NCBI GenBank assembly: GCA_002381805.1
Contig: DFXZ01000004.1
Span: forward strand, 806,001-870,000
Origin: Bdellovibrio sp. UBA4095
GTDB lineage: Bacteria; Bdellovibrionota; Bdellovibrionia; Bdellovibrionales; Bdellovibrionaceae
Direction of reading: 5' to 3'
DNA: 64,000 bases
The position numbers and the translations under genes are program-made. Each line of letters begins with the position of its first letter. The stretch's first letter is position 1. Of the stretch, positions 54,700 to 63,736 are shown piece by piece. The notes below the pieces were generated by a model that saw only the letters and a program-made list of their open reading frames with translations, was not told the origin of the DNA and ran no database searches.

Positions 54700-55581
54700 A
54701 TGTTTGCAAATTCTTCCGTTTTTAAAGCAAGGATTTCGGGGAGGGCACTTTTGTTGGCCTCCTTTGCTTTGTTTTGCACCCACGGACAGGCGGCTTACGA
54801 GCCCCAGGTGATGGCGAAAACGGCAGATGAAAAACCTGCAGAGCTTCAGAATGTCGGTATCGATGAGAAGCTGGGTCAAAAAATCGATCTCAATCTTAAA
54901 TTCAAAGACGAATACGGAAAAGAAGTCACTCTTAATAGTTACTTTGATGGAAAGCATCCCGTCGTTATTTCTCCTATTTATTATGCATGCCCGGGGCTTT
55001 GTAATTTCCATCTAAATGGTTTTACTGACGCACTTAAACTGATGGAGCCGGGATGGGCTGTCGGTGAAAAGTTCACCATGCTAGCGATAAGTTTCGACTC
55101 CAAAGAGACACCAGAATTGGCCGCGGCAAAAAAGAAAACTTATATGAAGCTTTATGGCCGCGAAGGTGCCGAAGATCACTGGCACTTTTTGACCGCCGAC
55201 GAGGCGACTGTCCAAGCCTTTACCGGCTCTGTGGGCTTTAAGTTTCGCTGGGACGAAGCCCAAAAAGAGTGGGCACACGCCTCTGCCGCCATTGTCATTG
55301 CTCCTGATGGAAAGATTTCTCGTTATTTGCCGGGGATTATGTTTGATCCTAAAGATATCAAGCTGGCTTTGAATGAAGCCGCTGAAGGCAAAATTGGCAC
55401 CCTCGTGGAAAGCTTGGTGCTCTACTGTTTTAAATATGATCCGCACTCAAGCAAATACACGCTCGCAGCCGTCAATCTTATGAAGATGGGTGGAGCACTG
55501 ATGGTTTTGGTGATGGTCTTATGGTTAACGCCGGTTTGGATTCGTTCTCGCAGAGAACAGAAAAAAGCGGATGGGAGATAA
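54700..55581 (+). CDS. SCO1/SenC-type copper chaperone
   Basis: A 293-residue protein with an N-terminal signal or anchor (about 12-32) and a C-terminal membrane segment (about 262-282). The SCO domain has Y-Y-A-C-P-G-L-C-N-F-H (C-x3-C) and a later H-A-S-A-A-I-V-I-A-P-D-G with the His. Sco proteins insert copper into the CuA site of subunit II. The gene sits between the cytochrome c and subunit II genes, where its product is needed. Confidence 0.92.
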   Translation: MFANSSVFKARISGRALLLASFALFCTHGQAAYEPQVMAKTADEKPAELQNVGIDEKLGQKIDLNLKFKDEYGKEVTLNSYFDGKHPVVISPIYYACPGLCNFHLNGFTDALKLMEPGWAVGEKFTMLAISFDSKETPELAAAKKKTYMKLYGREGAEDHWHFLTADEATVQAFTGSVGFKFRWDEAQKEWAHASAAIVIAPDGKISRYLPGIMFDPKDIKLALNEAAEGKIGTLVESLVLYCFKYDPHSSKYTLAAVNLMKMGGALMVLVMVLWLTPVWIRSRREQKKADGR

Positions 55582-55587
55582 AGGTAC

Positions 55588-56544
55588 ATGATGTGGTTTA
55601 ATTTAGCGAAGGCCCAATCCTTCATGCCGTCACAAGCAACCGAGATTGCTAAGCAGGTAGACAATCTTTACGGTTTCTTGCTGATTATTAGTTTAATTTC
55701 CTGTGTCATTGTCATTGGTGGAATGATTTACTTTGTATTCAAGTACAAGCGTAAAACTGCCAACGATAAAACGGCTTACATCTCTCATAGCACTGCTTTA
55801 GAGTTTCTTTGGTCGTTCATTCCGCTCGTAATTTTCCTCTTCGTTTTTGCCTGGGGTTGGTATGTTTACCATCAGATGAGAGCGATGCCGCAAAATGCGC
55901 TGGAAATTAATGTTCTAGGTAAGCAGTGGGCGTGGGAAATCGAGTACAAGAATGGTTACAAAGCGGTGAATGAAATCGTCGTTCCCATCAATACTGATGT
56001 GAAACTATTGATGACTTCAAGCGATGTTCTGCACTCATTCTTCGTTCCAAGCTTCCGTATCAAGCAAGACGTGATTCCAGGTCGTTACACTGCTGTTTGG
56101 TTTAATGCAGATAAGCTTGGTGAATTCCATATCTTCTGTGCTGAATATTGCGGAACAACTCACTCGGGTATGATTGGTCGCTTGAAGGTCGTTTCCCTTG
56201 AAGACTTCAATAAGTACTTAGAAGAGGGACAGGAAGAAGGAGCATTGCCACTAGCAAAACGTGGAGAAAAGCTCTTCGCACTGAAGGCCTGTGCTTCATG
56301 TCACTCTACCGACAGCGATGCAGTTAAAGTTGGCCCAAGCCTCTTTAAGAAGTTTGGTGCAGAGTCTGTGATGGATGATGGATCTAAGGTGAAGGTTGAC
56401 GAAAATCACCTGCGCGAGTCGATTCTTGAGCCTAACAAGCACATCGTAAAAGGCTTTCCAAAAGGTGTTATGCCCACATTTCAGGGTCAGTTGAATGAAA
56501 ATGAACTCAACGCTTTAGTTGAGTACATCAAGGAAATGAAATAA
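55588..56544 (+). CDS. ctaC: Cytochrome c oxidase subunit II with fused cytochrome c (caa3 type)
   Basis: A 318-residue subunit II. Two membrane segments (about 30-50 and 70-92) precede the CuA domain with D-V-L-H-S-F and C-A-E-Y-C-G-T-T-H-S-G-M, the full set of CuA ligands. The C-terminal extension holds C-A-S-C-H (about 232-236) and further cytochrome c features, with M-P-T-F as a possible axial Met. This caa3 layout takes electrons from soluble or anchored cytochrome c. Confidence 0.95.
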   Translation: MMWFNLAKAQSFMPSQATEIAKQVDNLYGFLLIISLISCVIVIGGMIYFVFKYKRKTANDKTAYISHSTALEFLWSFIPLVIFLFVFAWGWYVYHQMRAMPQNALEINVLGKQWAWEIEYKNGYKAVNEIVVPINTDVKLLMTSSDVLHSFFVPSFRIKQDVIPGRYTAVWFNADKLGEFHIFCAEYCGTTHSGMIGRLKVVSLEDFNKYLEEGQEEGALPLAKRGEKLFALKACASCHSTDSDAVKVGPSLFKKFGAESVMDDGSKVKVDENHLRESILEPNKHIVKGFPKGVMPTFQGQLNENELNALVEYIKEMK

Positions 56545-56556
56545 GGAGACTCGCTC

Positions 56557-58161
56557 ATGGCTAGTCACGCTCACGGCGATAATTATATTAATTGTGAAAA
56601 AGGTTTGTGGTCTTGGTTAACGACCGTTGATCATAAGCGCATCGGTTTGCTGTACATGATAACAGTGATGACGTTCTTCTTGATCGGCGGAATCATGGCC
56701 CTTTTGCTTCGTTTAGAGCTTTTTGCTCCGAACGCAGTTCAAGGAGTCGGTGGAGTTCTTAAGGATGGAAACGTCTATAACCAAGTAATGACCTATCATG
56801 GAGCCATCATGGTCTTCATGGTTATTATTCCTGGTATTCCTGCGATCCTGGGTAACTTCTTCTTGCCGCTTCAAATCGGAGCGAAAGATGTGGCTTTCCC
56901 ACGTATCAACTTATTGAGTTGGTATTGCTTGATGGCCGGCGCGACCTTGGCACTTCTGACTTTGTTTTTTAATAAAGTTGATACAGGCTGGACGTTCTAC
57001 ACTCCATATTCGATTCGTACTGGAGCTTCTACTGTCTTGATGGTACTTGGTGCCTTCATTATGGGTATGTCTTCAATTCTGACGGGTTTGAATTTCATCG
57101 TAACAGTTCACAAGCTAAGAGCTCCTGGAATGACGATGCATAGAATGCCTCTTTTCGTTTGGGCTCTTTATGCAACTGCAATTATCCAGATGTTGGCAAC
57201 TCCGGTTTTGGCGATCACTTTGTTGCTTTTGGCTGCTGAGAGATTGTTCGGCGTCGGCGTCTTCGATCCTAAATTGGGCGGTGACCCGGTTCTCTTCCAG
57301 CACTTCTTCTGGTTCTATTCGCATCCTGCGGTTTACATCATGGTTATTCCTGCGATGGGTGTGGTTTCTGAACTCATCACAACTTTCTCTCGTAAAGTGA
57401 TCTTTGGATACACGGCGATTGCATACTCTTCATTGGGTATTGCGGCGGTTTCGTTCTTCGTTTGGGGTCACCACATGTTCGTCTCTGGTCAGTCAGAGAC
57501 AGCAGGTATCGTGTTCTCTTTCTTGACGATGCTGGTGGGTGTTCCAACAGCGATCAAGATGTTCAACTGGGTAGCGACCATGTACAAAGGTTCTATCTCT
57601 TTTGATACGCCGATGCTTTATGCTCTTGGCTTCTTGTTCTTGTTTGCTATCGGCGGTGTTACTGGAATCATGTTGGCAACTTTGCCAATAAACGTTCACT
57701 TCCATGATACATACTTCGTTGTTTCTCACTTCCATTACGTAATGGTGGGTGGAACTTTGATGTCACTGATGGGTGGGTTCTTCTACTGGTTCCCGAAAAT
57801 GTTCGGTAAGATGTACAGCGACTCAATGGCGCGTATGTCTTTCGTATTTACATTTATCGGCTTCAACGTGACATTCTTCCCACAATTTATCTTGGGCGCG
57901 ATGGGTATGCCTCGTCGTTACTTCGACTACATCCCGGCATTTGAACAGCTGAACAAGATCTCTACTGTTGGCTCTTGGCTGATCGGAATCGGTTTTGTAA
58001 TCGCTCTTATCACAATCATTCAAGGCTTAAGAAAAGGTGAAAAAGCGCCTGCGAATCCATGGGGTTCTAAGACGCTTGAGTGGACTGTTCAGTCTCCTCC
58101 ACCGCACCACAACTTTGACGTCGAACCTGTCGTTACAGGAGGACCATATGAGTACAGATAA
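56557..58161 (+). CDS. ctaD: Cytochrome c oxidase subunit I
   Basis: A 534-residue, twelve-helix subunit. Low-spin heme His lies in M-T-Y-H-G-A-I; the binuclear-centre motif is Y-S-H-P-A-V-Y with the later G-H-H-M-F and H-F-H-Y. Since the classical H-P-E-V is Y-S-H-P-A-V-Y here, this looks like the A2 subfamily, which carries the Y-S pair in place of the D-channel Glu. It starts after AAGGAG. It is the catalytic core of the terminal oxidase and pumps protons across the inner membrane. Confidence 0.96.
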   Translation: MASHAHGDNYINCEKGLWSWLTTVDHKRIGLLYMITVMTFFLIGGIMALLLRLELFAPNAVQGVGGVLKDGNVYNQVMTYHGAIMVFMVIIPGIPAILGNFFLPLQIGAKDVAFPRINLLSWYCLMAGATLALLTLFFNKVDTGWTFYTPYSIRTGASTVLMVLGAFIMGMSSILTGLNFIVTVHKLRAPGMTMHRMPLFVWALYATAIIQMLATPVLAITLLLLAAERLFGVGVFDPKLGGDPVLFQHFFWFYSHPAVYIMVIPAMGVVSELITTFSRKVIFGYTAIAYSSLGIAAVSFFVWGHHMFVSGQSETAGIVFSFLTMLVGVPTAIKMFNWVATMYKGSISFDTPMLYALGFLFLFAIGGVTGIMLATLPINVHFHDTYFVVSHFHYVMVGGTLMSLMGGFFYWFPKMFGKMYSDSMARMSFVFTFIGFNVTFFPQFILGAMGMPRRYFDYIPAFEQLNKISTVGSWLIGIGFVIALITIIQGLRKGEKAPANPWGSKTLEWTVQSPPPHHNFDVEPVVTGGPYEYR

Positions 58162-58810
58162 TACGCACGCAGCTGGAACAGCACATGTGGCGCATCACTT
58201 TAAAGATGCGACCCAACAGTATGAAAGTGGCAAGCAGGGTATCTGGTTGTTCATGATGACCGAACTTCTTATGTTCGGAGCCATCTTCGTGGCGTTCGCC
58301 ATTTATCATCGCCTTTATCCAGAGATGTTTGCTGAAGGGTCAAAGACTCTTGACTGGAAGATGGGTTTCACTAACACGTTGGTGCTGATCTTTTCTTCTT
58401 TCACCATGGCGATCTCTATTGCCTTTATTCAAAAGAATGAACAAAAGAAGGCCATTTTCGCTCTTGCAACGACAATTCTTTGCGGTGCCGTGTTCATGGT
58501 CATTAAGTACTTCGAGTATATGCACAAGTTCCACTTGGGCTTATTCCCGGGCAACTTTATTGATGTTGCAAAGATTGGTGCTGAGCATGCCAATATCGGT
58601 ATGTACTTCGGCTTCTATTACGCGATGACAGGTTTACATGGTATTCACGTATTGGTCGGTATGGGACTTATCACTTGGGTGATGATCCGAACGATCCGCG
58701 GTGAGTTCCATTCGCAATATTGGATCCCGGTTGAAGGTGTCGGAATCTTTTGGCATATCGTCGATTTGATTTGGATCTTCTTGTTCCCTCTTCTTTATTT
58801 GGTGGGGTAA
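58148..58810 (+). CDS. ctaE: Cytochrome c oxidase subunit III
   Basis: This 220-residue subunit III overlaps the end of ctaD by 14 bases. It has five membrane segments with W-L-F-M-M-T-E-L-L-M-F-G-A-I-F in the first, then H-A-N-I-G-M-Y-F-G-F-Y-Y-A-M-T-G-L-H-G-I-H-V-L-V-G, and W-H-I-V-D-L-I-W-I-F at the C-terminal side. The set matches the five-helix form of bacterial caa3 oxidases. Confidence 0.95.
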   Translation: MSTDNTHAAGTAHVAHHFKDATQQYESGKQGIWLFMMTELLMFGAIFVAFAIYHRLYPEMFAEGSKTLDWKMGFTNTLVLIFSSFTMAISIAFIQKNEQKKAIFALATTILCGAVFMVIKYFEYMHKFHLGLFPGNFIDVAKIGAEHANIGMYFGFYYAMTGLHGIHVLVGMGLITWVMIRTIRGEFHSQYWIPVEGVGIFWHIVDLIWIFLFPLLYLVG

Positions 58811-58815
58811 AAATC

Positions 58816-59151
58816 ATGGCTCATAGTAATAATAACAACCCGAACATCCTGTCTCCGCACATTGCTCCGATGGCGACCTATCTTAAGGTTGCTGGAGCTT
58901 TGTTTGCCCTGACTTTTTTAACAGTTATTGCGCATCAGTTTAAGGCTCAGCTGGGCATGTTTGCTTCTGCTGTCGCTTTTCTGATTGCATTGATCAAGGC
59001 ATCCTTGGTTGTTCTTTGGTTCATGCATCTTAAAGATGACAATAACATGAACAGAGCGATTTTCGGTTCTGCCTTTGCGTTCTTGTTTTTGCTTTGGGTC
59101 CTTACCGAATTGGACATCATCACACGCGTGTTCGAATCAAGCCCGCTGTAA
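58816..59151 (+). CDS. ctaF: Cytochrome c oxidase subunit IV
   Basis: A 111-residue protein with three membrane segments (about 21-42, 47-70, 78-100), with W-F-M-H-L-K-D-D, typical of COX4/CtaF. It is a small structural subunit of caa3 oxidases. The start is 5 bases after the subunit III stop. Confidence 0.88.
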   Translation: MAHSNNNNPNILSPHIAPMATYLKVAGALFALTFLTVIAHQFKAQLGMFASAVAFLIALIKASLVVLWFMHLKDDNNMNRAIFGSAFAFLFLLWVLTELDIITRVFESSPL

Positions 59152-59155
59152 GATC

Positions 59156-60034
59156 GTGTTCAAGCTTTACGCAGACCTTACCAAATTTGGCATAGTCGTT
59201 TTCTCAGTCATCTCTGGACTGGCCGGCTATGCCGCTGGTTATCAGGTCGAAAATCCCTTCGATTGGAAAATTTTGGTCTATGCGCTGCTAGGAATATACT
59301 TTCTTAGCTCTGGTTCTTTGGCATTGAACCAGGTTCAGGAATGGAAGCTGGACCAACAAATGCCAAGAACGGCAAAACGGCCTATTGCTTCGGGAAAAAT
59401 AAAACCTGCAGCAGCAGGTATTCTGGCCGTCACTTTTATCGCTGTGGGTTTGCATCTGCTTTTTGATATTCAGCCCGTGGCTGGCTGGGTGGGTTTGGTT
59501 TGTGTTCTTCTTTATAACGGACTTTACACTGGTTATATGAAACGCAAGTGGGTTTTTGCAGCCGTTCCTGGAGCTATCCCGGGAGCACTGCCAGTGACAA
59601 TTGGCTACGCAGCTGCGAACCCAGATATTTTTAACTCTGAATCAATTTATCTATTTTTGATAATGTTTCTCTGGCAGATGCCGCACTTCTGGGTCTTGGC
59701 AATTCGTTACAAGGATGACTATGCAGCGGGTGGAATTCCGACATTACCCGTGGCGTTGGGCATGGAAAAAACGCTGTTCCAAATTGGACTTTACACCTTG
59801 GTGTACGTTGGGGTTGCTCTTGCGGCACCGGCGTTTGTTCATACCAGCTGGATGTTCGCTCTATTAACTGTTCCATTTGTTTTTAAAGTCATGCAAGAGT
59901 TTGTTCGGTACTATCGATCTAAAGGTACAGAGCGATGGCTGGCATTCTTTATGTGGCTGAATGTCAGCATGCTTGTGTTCCTGATAATTCCCGTCATCGA
60001 CAAGTGGAATTTTCTTTTTATCGATTCTAACTAA
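59156..60034 (+). CDS. ctaB: Protoheme IX farnesyltransferase
   Basis: A 292-residue UbiA-type prenyltransferase with about eight membrane segments. The first Asp-rich motif reads N-Q-V-Q-E-W-K-L-D, followed by R-T-A-K-R-P-I; the second, Y-K-D-D-Y-A-A-G-G, supplies the other acidic residues. CtaB makes heme O from heme B for the oxidase. No ctaA (heme A synthase) is in this window. The GTG at 59156 lies 4 bases after the ctaF stop. Its end overlaps the convergent maiA gene. Confidence 0.93.
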   Translation: MFKLYADLTKFGIVVFSVISGLAGYAAGYQVENPFDWKILVYALLGIYFLSSGSLALNQVQEWKLDQQMPRTAKRPIASGKIKPAAAGILAVTFIAVGLHLLFDIQPVAGWVGLVCVLLYNGLYTGYMKRKWVFAAVPGAIPGALPVTIGYAAANPDIFNSESIYLFLIMFLWQMPHFWVLAIRYKDDYAAGGIPTLPVALGMEKTLFQIGLYTLVYVGVALAAPAFVHTSWMFALLTVPFVFKVMQEFVRYYRSKGTERWLAFFMWLNVSMLVFLIIPVIDKWNFLFIDSN

Positions 60035-60693
60035 CTTAGCTTTAGTTCGTCAGGCGTGTCTATCTGGCGGCCAGGATGTGCTTTCTGAAATGCCTCGTGT
60101 AGTAAGCAATTGTCCGAAACTTTGGTAAGTGTCGGGTACGGGGTCAAATCGACATTAAAACGCTGACAACTGAAAATCTGCGGAACTAAAAACAGATCTG
60201 CCATGGTGATTGAGTCGCCAAAGAAATACTTTCCCGAGAAATCTTTGGCTGTGATTTCTAGAGCTGAGAGACCTTGGCTTAACCAATGCTTAAGCCAAGC
60301 TTCTTTTTGGTCGACAGAGCTCACCCCAAAGTTCTTATCTAGATATTGCATCAGCTTTAAGTTTCCCATGGGATGCATTGAAGAGTTGATTATCTGACAG
60401 GCCTGCCTTGCACGAGCCGCCAAATAGGCGTCTCTCGGAAGAAGCGAGGGATTTGGATGAACTTGATCAAGGTATTCAATTATGGCGACAGAATCTGGAA
60501 TAATTTTTCCGTCGTGAACAAGCGTAGGGACACCGCCCAGAGGATTTAACTTAAGGTATTCTTCAGAGTGCTGTTCCCCCTTTAATAAATTGATGGCGTG
60601 ATAGTCGAAGGTTAGTCCCTTTAGGTGCAAAGCAATGCGGACTCGGTAAGAGGTGGAACTTCGAAAATAGTTGTAAAGTACTATCGAGGACAT
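60031..60693 (-). CDS. maiA: Maleylacetoacetate isomerase (zeta-class glutathione transferase)
   Basis: A 220-residue GST. The N-terminal domain has Y-F-R-S-S-T-S-Y-R-V-R-I-A-L, the Ser-rich glutathione-binding loop of the zeta class (S-S-x-x-x-R-V-R), and L-N-P-L-G-G-V-P-T-L. The C-terminal helical domain follows. It isomerises maleylacetoacetate to fumarylacetoacetate in tyrosine breakdown. The FAH-family gene at 62110 may do the next step. AGGAG is 7 bases before the ATG at 60693. Confidence 0.9.
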   Translation of the reverse strand: MSSIVLYNYFRSSTSYRVRIALHLKGLTFDYHAINLLKGEQHSEEYLKLNPLGGVPTLVHDGKIIPDSVAIIEYLDQVHPNPSLLPRDAYLAARARQACQIINSSMHPMGNLKLMQYLDKNFGVSSVDQKEAWLKHWLSQGLSALEITAKDFSGKYFFGDSITMADLFLVPQIFSCQRFNVDLTPYPTLTKVSDNCLLHEAFQKAHPGRQIDTPDELKLS

Positions 60694-60754
60694 ATACTGC
60701 TCCTGTTGAGGCACATTTCATTCCGAAACTTTTCTTCAGTCAAAGGTCTTTTCT

Positions 60755-61480
60755 ATGCCAAATAGATTTATCTTTTCACTGCGCTATTTTTCAAAGGCGA
60801 TGCTTCAGATGGGAATTATCGCTTTGGCGATGATTTTATTCATGTCATTGTTTCGAATGAATTTGTATTTTCTATCAGTTTTCCATGCGACTCCTGATGC
60901 TGTGCCGGTAGAGATTCTTCAGTCATTTCTGGCGGGCCTGCGCTTCGATGCTCTGGTTTTGGGTTTTGTTTTGGCTCCCGTTTATTTCGTTTTGCTTTTC
61001 CAGGCGATTATCAAAAAGTGGCCAGCTAAGATGTTCATTGTCTACCGAGTCTATTTTCTTTTGGTTTGGGTTGGAATTTGTAGTTTGTCGGTTGTCGATT
61101 TTATGTTCTTTGCCCAGATGGGCAGACGAATGCGTTTTGCCGACTATCAATCCTGGAACCTTGGCGAACTTATAGAAAGATCTCAAAAGTTGCCGGATAA
61201 TCAGTTTTGGATCTTTTCGACGATATCTGTTTTACTCTTCTTTTTGGGGTGGATGCTTATTCAGAATATTAAGCTGGGACATTGGAAGGATGAGTATTCT
61301 CCAAATCGAGGAACCCGCTGGGAAGCCCTCTTGCGTATTGTCGTGCCATTGCTAGTTATATTCTTAGCAGCTCGCGGAACTGTAGAGCCGCATCATTTGC
61401 GCCTTGAGCACAGTGAGGTTTCGCTAAATCCGGTTATTAACGAGATGGCTCTGAATGCTGTATGGTGTTTTGATAAATAG
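60755..61480 (+). CDS. LTA-synthase-like membrane domain without the catalytic domain
   Basis: A 241-residue protein with about five membrane segments. The end, A-A-R-G-T-V-E ... S-L-N-P-V-I-N-E-M-A-L-N-A-V-W, closely follows the junction between the membrane and sulfatase domains of LTA synthase-family phosphoethanolamine/glycerol transferases, where R-G-T and N-P and A-L-N-x-x-W are typical. The frame stops here and the catalytic domain is absent: the next gene is a beta-barrel protein. It is thus a truncated or separately evolved membrane module. Confidence 0.6.
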   Translation: MPNRFIFSLRYFSKAMLQMGIIALAMILFMSLFRMNLYFLSVFHATPDAVPVEILQSFLAGLRFDALVLGFVLAPVYFVLLFQAIIKKWPAKMFIVYRVYFLLVWVGICSLSVVDFMFFAQMGRRMRFADYQSWNLGELIERSQKLPDNQFWIFSTISVLLFFLGWMLIQNIKLGHWKDEYSPNRGTRWEALLRIVVPLLVIFLAARGTVEPHHLRLEHSEVSLNPVINEMALNAVWCFDK

Positions 61481-61536
61481 TTAGAATTGTGAATATATTG
61501 AAAAGCTTCTTTGGAAGCTCCTGAGGAGGAATTTAA

Positions 61537-62100
61537 ATGAAAAAAATCGCACTGGTCCTTTTAGCTGTTTCGAGTTTGTTTTCAACGGTCGCATTTGCGG
61601 ATCTTACTTATGCTATTGAAGCGGGAATTCGCCAACAGTCCGGTGACACTGATGTAGCAGGTTACTCTGCTAAATCACAAATGGGTTTTCAGTTTGGGGC
61701 ATCCGCAGTCTTCGCTATTTCTGGGCCATGGAATCTTAGAACGGGAATGCTGTACACTCAGCGACCCTTAGTTTTGGAAAACGACACCACTTCAGAAGAG
61801 ATCAAAGTCTCAATGAACTACTTGGATGTTCCGCTTCAGATTATGTACAAGTTTGAAGACTATGCAGGTGTATTTATTGGAACATCACTAGCCTTCAATA
61901 TCGACAACTCGAGTGATAACAAAACGGCTTTTAAAACAAGCAGTGTAGATACTCCTTTTTTGCCAATTGTTTTCGGTGCAAGCTTTAAATTTGCCCCTCA
62001 ACTTGGCGCAACTCTCTACTTTGAAAGTGGTTCATCGATTGCTAAGGATCTCAGTAATTACCGTGCAGTGGGTGCAAACCTGCTTGTTACTTTCGACTAA
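61537..62100 (+). CDS. Outer-membrane beta-barrel protein
   Basis: A 187-residue exported protein with a signal peptide (about 1-21, ending A-F-A). The rest alternates in short strands (Y-A-I-E-A-G-I, F-Q-F-G-A-S-A-V-F, V-S-M-N-Y-L-D-V-P-L-Q-I-M-Y-K-F) like PorT-type eight-stranded barrels, with a final V-G-A-N-L-L-V-T-F. A strong GAGGAGG site precedes it. Function unknown. Confidence 0.72.
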   Translation: MKKIALVLLAVSSLFSTVAFADLTYAIEAGIRQQSGDTDVAGYSAKSQMGFQFGASAVFAISGPWNLRTGMLYTQRPLVLENDTTSEEIKVSMNYLDVPLQIMYKFEDYAGVFIGTSLAFNIDNSSDNKTAFKTSSVDTPFLPIVFGASFKFAPQLGATLYFESGSSIAKDLSNYRAVGANLLVTFD

Positions 62101-62109
62101 GGAGTTATC

Positions 62110-63090
62110 GTGAAGTTAGGCTCTCTCAAATCCAAAAATAGTCTAGATGGTGAATTGTGTGTCATTAGTCGCGATCTAAAATCGGCGGTAAAGGCAACTC
62201 AAGTGGCTCCTTCTCTTTTGTCTGCTATAGAAAACTGGAGTCAAACAGAGCCTCGCCTTCTTGAGCTCTATAATGATTTGAATAACGGTAAAGTTGCCAA
62301 TGCCTTCGCTTTCAAAGAAGACGAATTTCACGCGGCTTTGCCGCGCACTTGGCTTTTTGCTGATGGGTCTGCTTTTATCTACCATATCAAACTCGTTCGA
62401 AAAGCTCGTAAGGCTGAATTGCCAGAGACGCTATCGACTGTTCCTTTGATGTATCAAGGTGAATGTGGAAAGTTCCTGGCGCCGACGGAAGACATCCCCC
62501 AAAGAGATTTTTCCCACGGGACCGATTTTGAAGGGGAGGTCGGAGTTGTGACCGATTTCGTTCCTATGGGCACTTCCCCTCAAGATGCAATCAAGCACAT
62601 CAAGTTGTTCGTGCTGATAAATGACGTTTCATTGCGCGGTTTGATCCCAGCCGAATTGGCTCAGGGTTTTGGCTTTTTCCAAAGCAAGCCGGCCTCAGCA
62701 TTGGCACCTTGTGCGGTGACTGCCGAAGAGCTTGGTAGTGCTTGGAAAGAGGGCCGAATTCATCTGCCTTTGCACGTGAAGTACAATGAGCAGTTTTTTG
62801 GAAAAGCGAATGCTGGCGATATGCATTTTCATTTTGGTGAGCTGATTTCCCATGCGGCTAAAACTCGCGATCTTGCAGCGGGCTCGATCATCGGCAGCGG
62901 CACTGTTTCGAATGAACTACCCGGGGTGGGTTCAAGCTGTTTGGCAGAAAAAAGAACTATTGAACAGATTGAGACAGGCGCGGCTCAAACGCCTTTCATG
63001 AAGGCTGGCGACACAGTTGAAATGGTCATGCTGAACGAAAAAGGCGAGAACATTTTTGGACGTATCAAACAAAAGGTGAAGGCCGTCTAG
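62110..63090 (+). CDS. Fumarylacetoacetate hydrolase-family protein
   Basis: A 326-residue FAH-family enzyme starting at GTG behind GGAG. The FAH fold is clear in its metal site: H-G-T-D-F-E-G-E-V-G-V-V (about residues 137-148), N-D-V-S-L-R, then K-P-A-S-A-L-A-P and later G-S-G-T-V-S. In FAH the reaction splits fumarylacetoacetate to fumarate and acetoacetate, fitting the maiA gene nearby. The family also contains other hydrolases and decarboxylases, so the exact substrate is inferred from context. Confidence 0.85.
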   Translation: MKLGSLKSKNSLDGELCVISRDLKSAVKATQVAPSLLSAIENWSQTEPRLLELYNDLNNGKVANAFAFKEDEFHAALPRTWLFADGSAFIYHIKLVRKARKAELPETLSTVPLMYQGECGKFLAPTEDIPQRDFSHGTDFEGEVGVVTDFVPMGTSPQDAIKHIKLFVLINDVSLRGLIPAELAQGFGFFQSKPASALAPCAVTAEELGSAWKEGRIHLPLHVKYNEQFFGKANAGDMHFHFGELISHAAKTRDLAAGSIIGSGTVSNELPGVGSSCLAEKRTIEQIETGAAQTPFMKAGDTVEMVMLNEKGENIFGRIKQKVKAV

Positions 63091-63103
63091 CCTTCACCTT
63101 CTT
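63073..63103 (+). terminator. Rho-independent terminator after the FAH gene
   Basis: An 11-base perfect stem (AAGGTGAAGGC 63073-63083, GCCTTCACCTT 63090-63100) has a 6-base loop that contains the stop codon. It also lies at the end of the convergent sodC gene. Confidence 0.65.
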
Positions 63104-63116
63104 AGGCGTTTTCATC

Positions 63117-63680
63117 CTACAAAGCTTCGATAACTCCGCAGGCAATTCGCCCGCCCGAATTACCGGTAGGCTGAGACTTTAAGTCATCTTTGTCTTTGTG
63201 GATGACTATAGCTTTTCCGATAATGTTATTTGGACCGGGGCGAAGAGTAATGCCTTCTGCTTCCAAAGTCGTGTAAGCCTTTAGTTTATTGTTAGCAACT
63301 AGGTTGCCCAAGTCACCAGCATGTCTTTTTTCGCCATGAGCTGATCCATGGGGACCTGAAGTGGGATTGAAGTGCCCCCCAGCAGAAGAGAAATCCTTTG
63401 CAGAGCAATCACCCGTTTCGTGAATATGGAAGCCATGGGGACCTGATTTTAGTCCATCCACAAAAGTTTCGACTTTCATTTTTCCATCTTCTTCAGTGAA
63501 GTGAATCATTCCCTTCAGCTTAGAACCTGCGGGCGCTTTCAAGGTTGCGTGAGCTTTTGTGGGTGCAGAAGTTTGTTCAGCACTTTCCGTTGCTGACTCT
63601 TCGCGATGCTCATGATGAGATTTGGTCGCGCAGGCGATAAACGAGAAGCTAAGTAGACTGATAATTAAAATGTTTTTCAC
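63117..63680 (-). CDS. sodC: Copper/zinc superoxide dismutase lipoprotein
   Basis: A 187-residue SodC with lipobox F-I-A-C (about 14-17), so probably membrane-tethered. The fold has F-H-I-H-E-T-G-D-C (Cu ligands His and the disulfide Cys), G-G-H-F-N-P, H-A-G-D-L-G-N-L and the final G-N-S-G-G-R-I-A-C-G-V. It turns superoxide into hydrogen peroxide in the envelope. I chose the GTG at 63680 because AAAGGAG precedes it by 6 bases. A 40-codon membrane-protein gene lies upstream on the same strand. Confidence 0.93.
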   Translation of the reverse strand: MKNILIISLLSFSFIACATKSHHEHREESATESAEQTSAPTKAHATLKAPAGSKLKGMIHFTEEDGKMKVETFVDGLKSGPHGFHIHETGDCSAKDFSSAGGHFNPTSGPHGSAHGEKRHAGDLGNLVANNKLKAYTTLEAEGITLRPGPNNIIGKAIVIHKDKDDLKSQPTGNSGGRIACGVIEAL

Positions 63681-63736
63681 AAGATTCTCCTTTCGAGTTT
63701 CAAGTGAAATCATCTAATTTTCAGTCATCCTTGTCA

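Noticed and set aside
54700..55581. Reading the C-terminal hydrophobic segment of the Sco protein as a separate small gene
   Set aside because: The frame is continuous, and two-anchor Sco proteins occur, so a single gene is the simpler reading.
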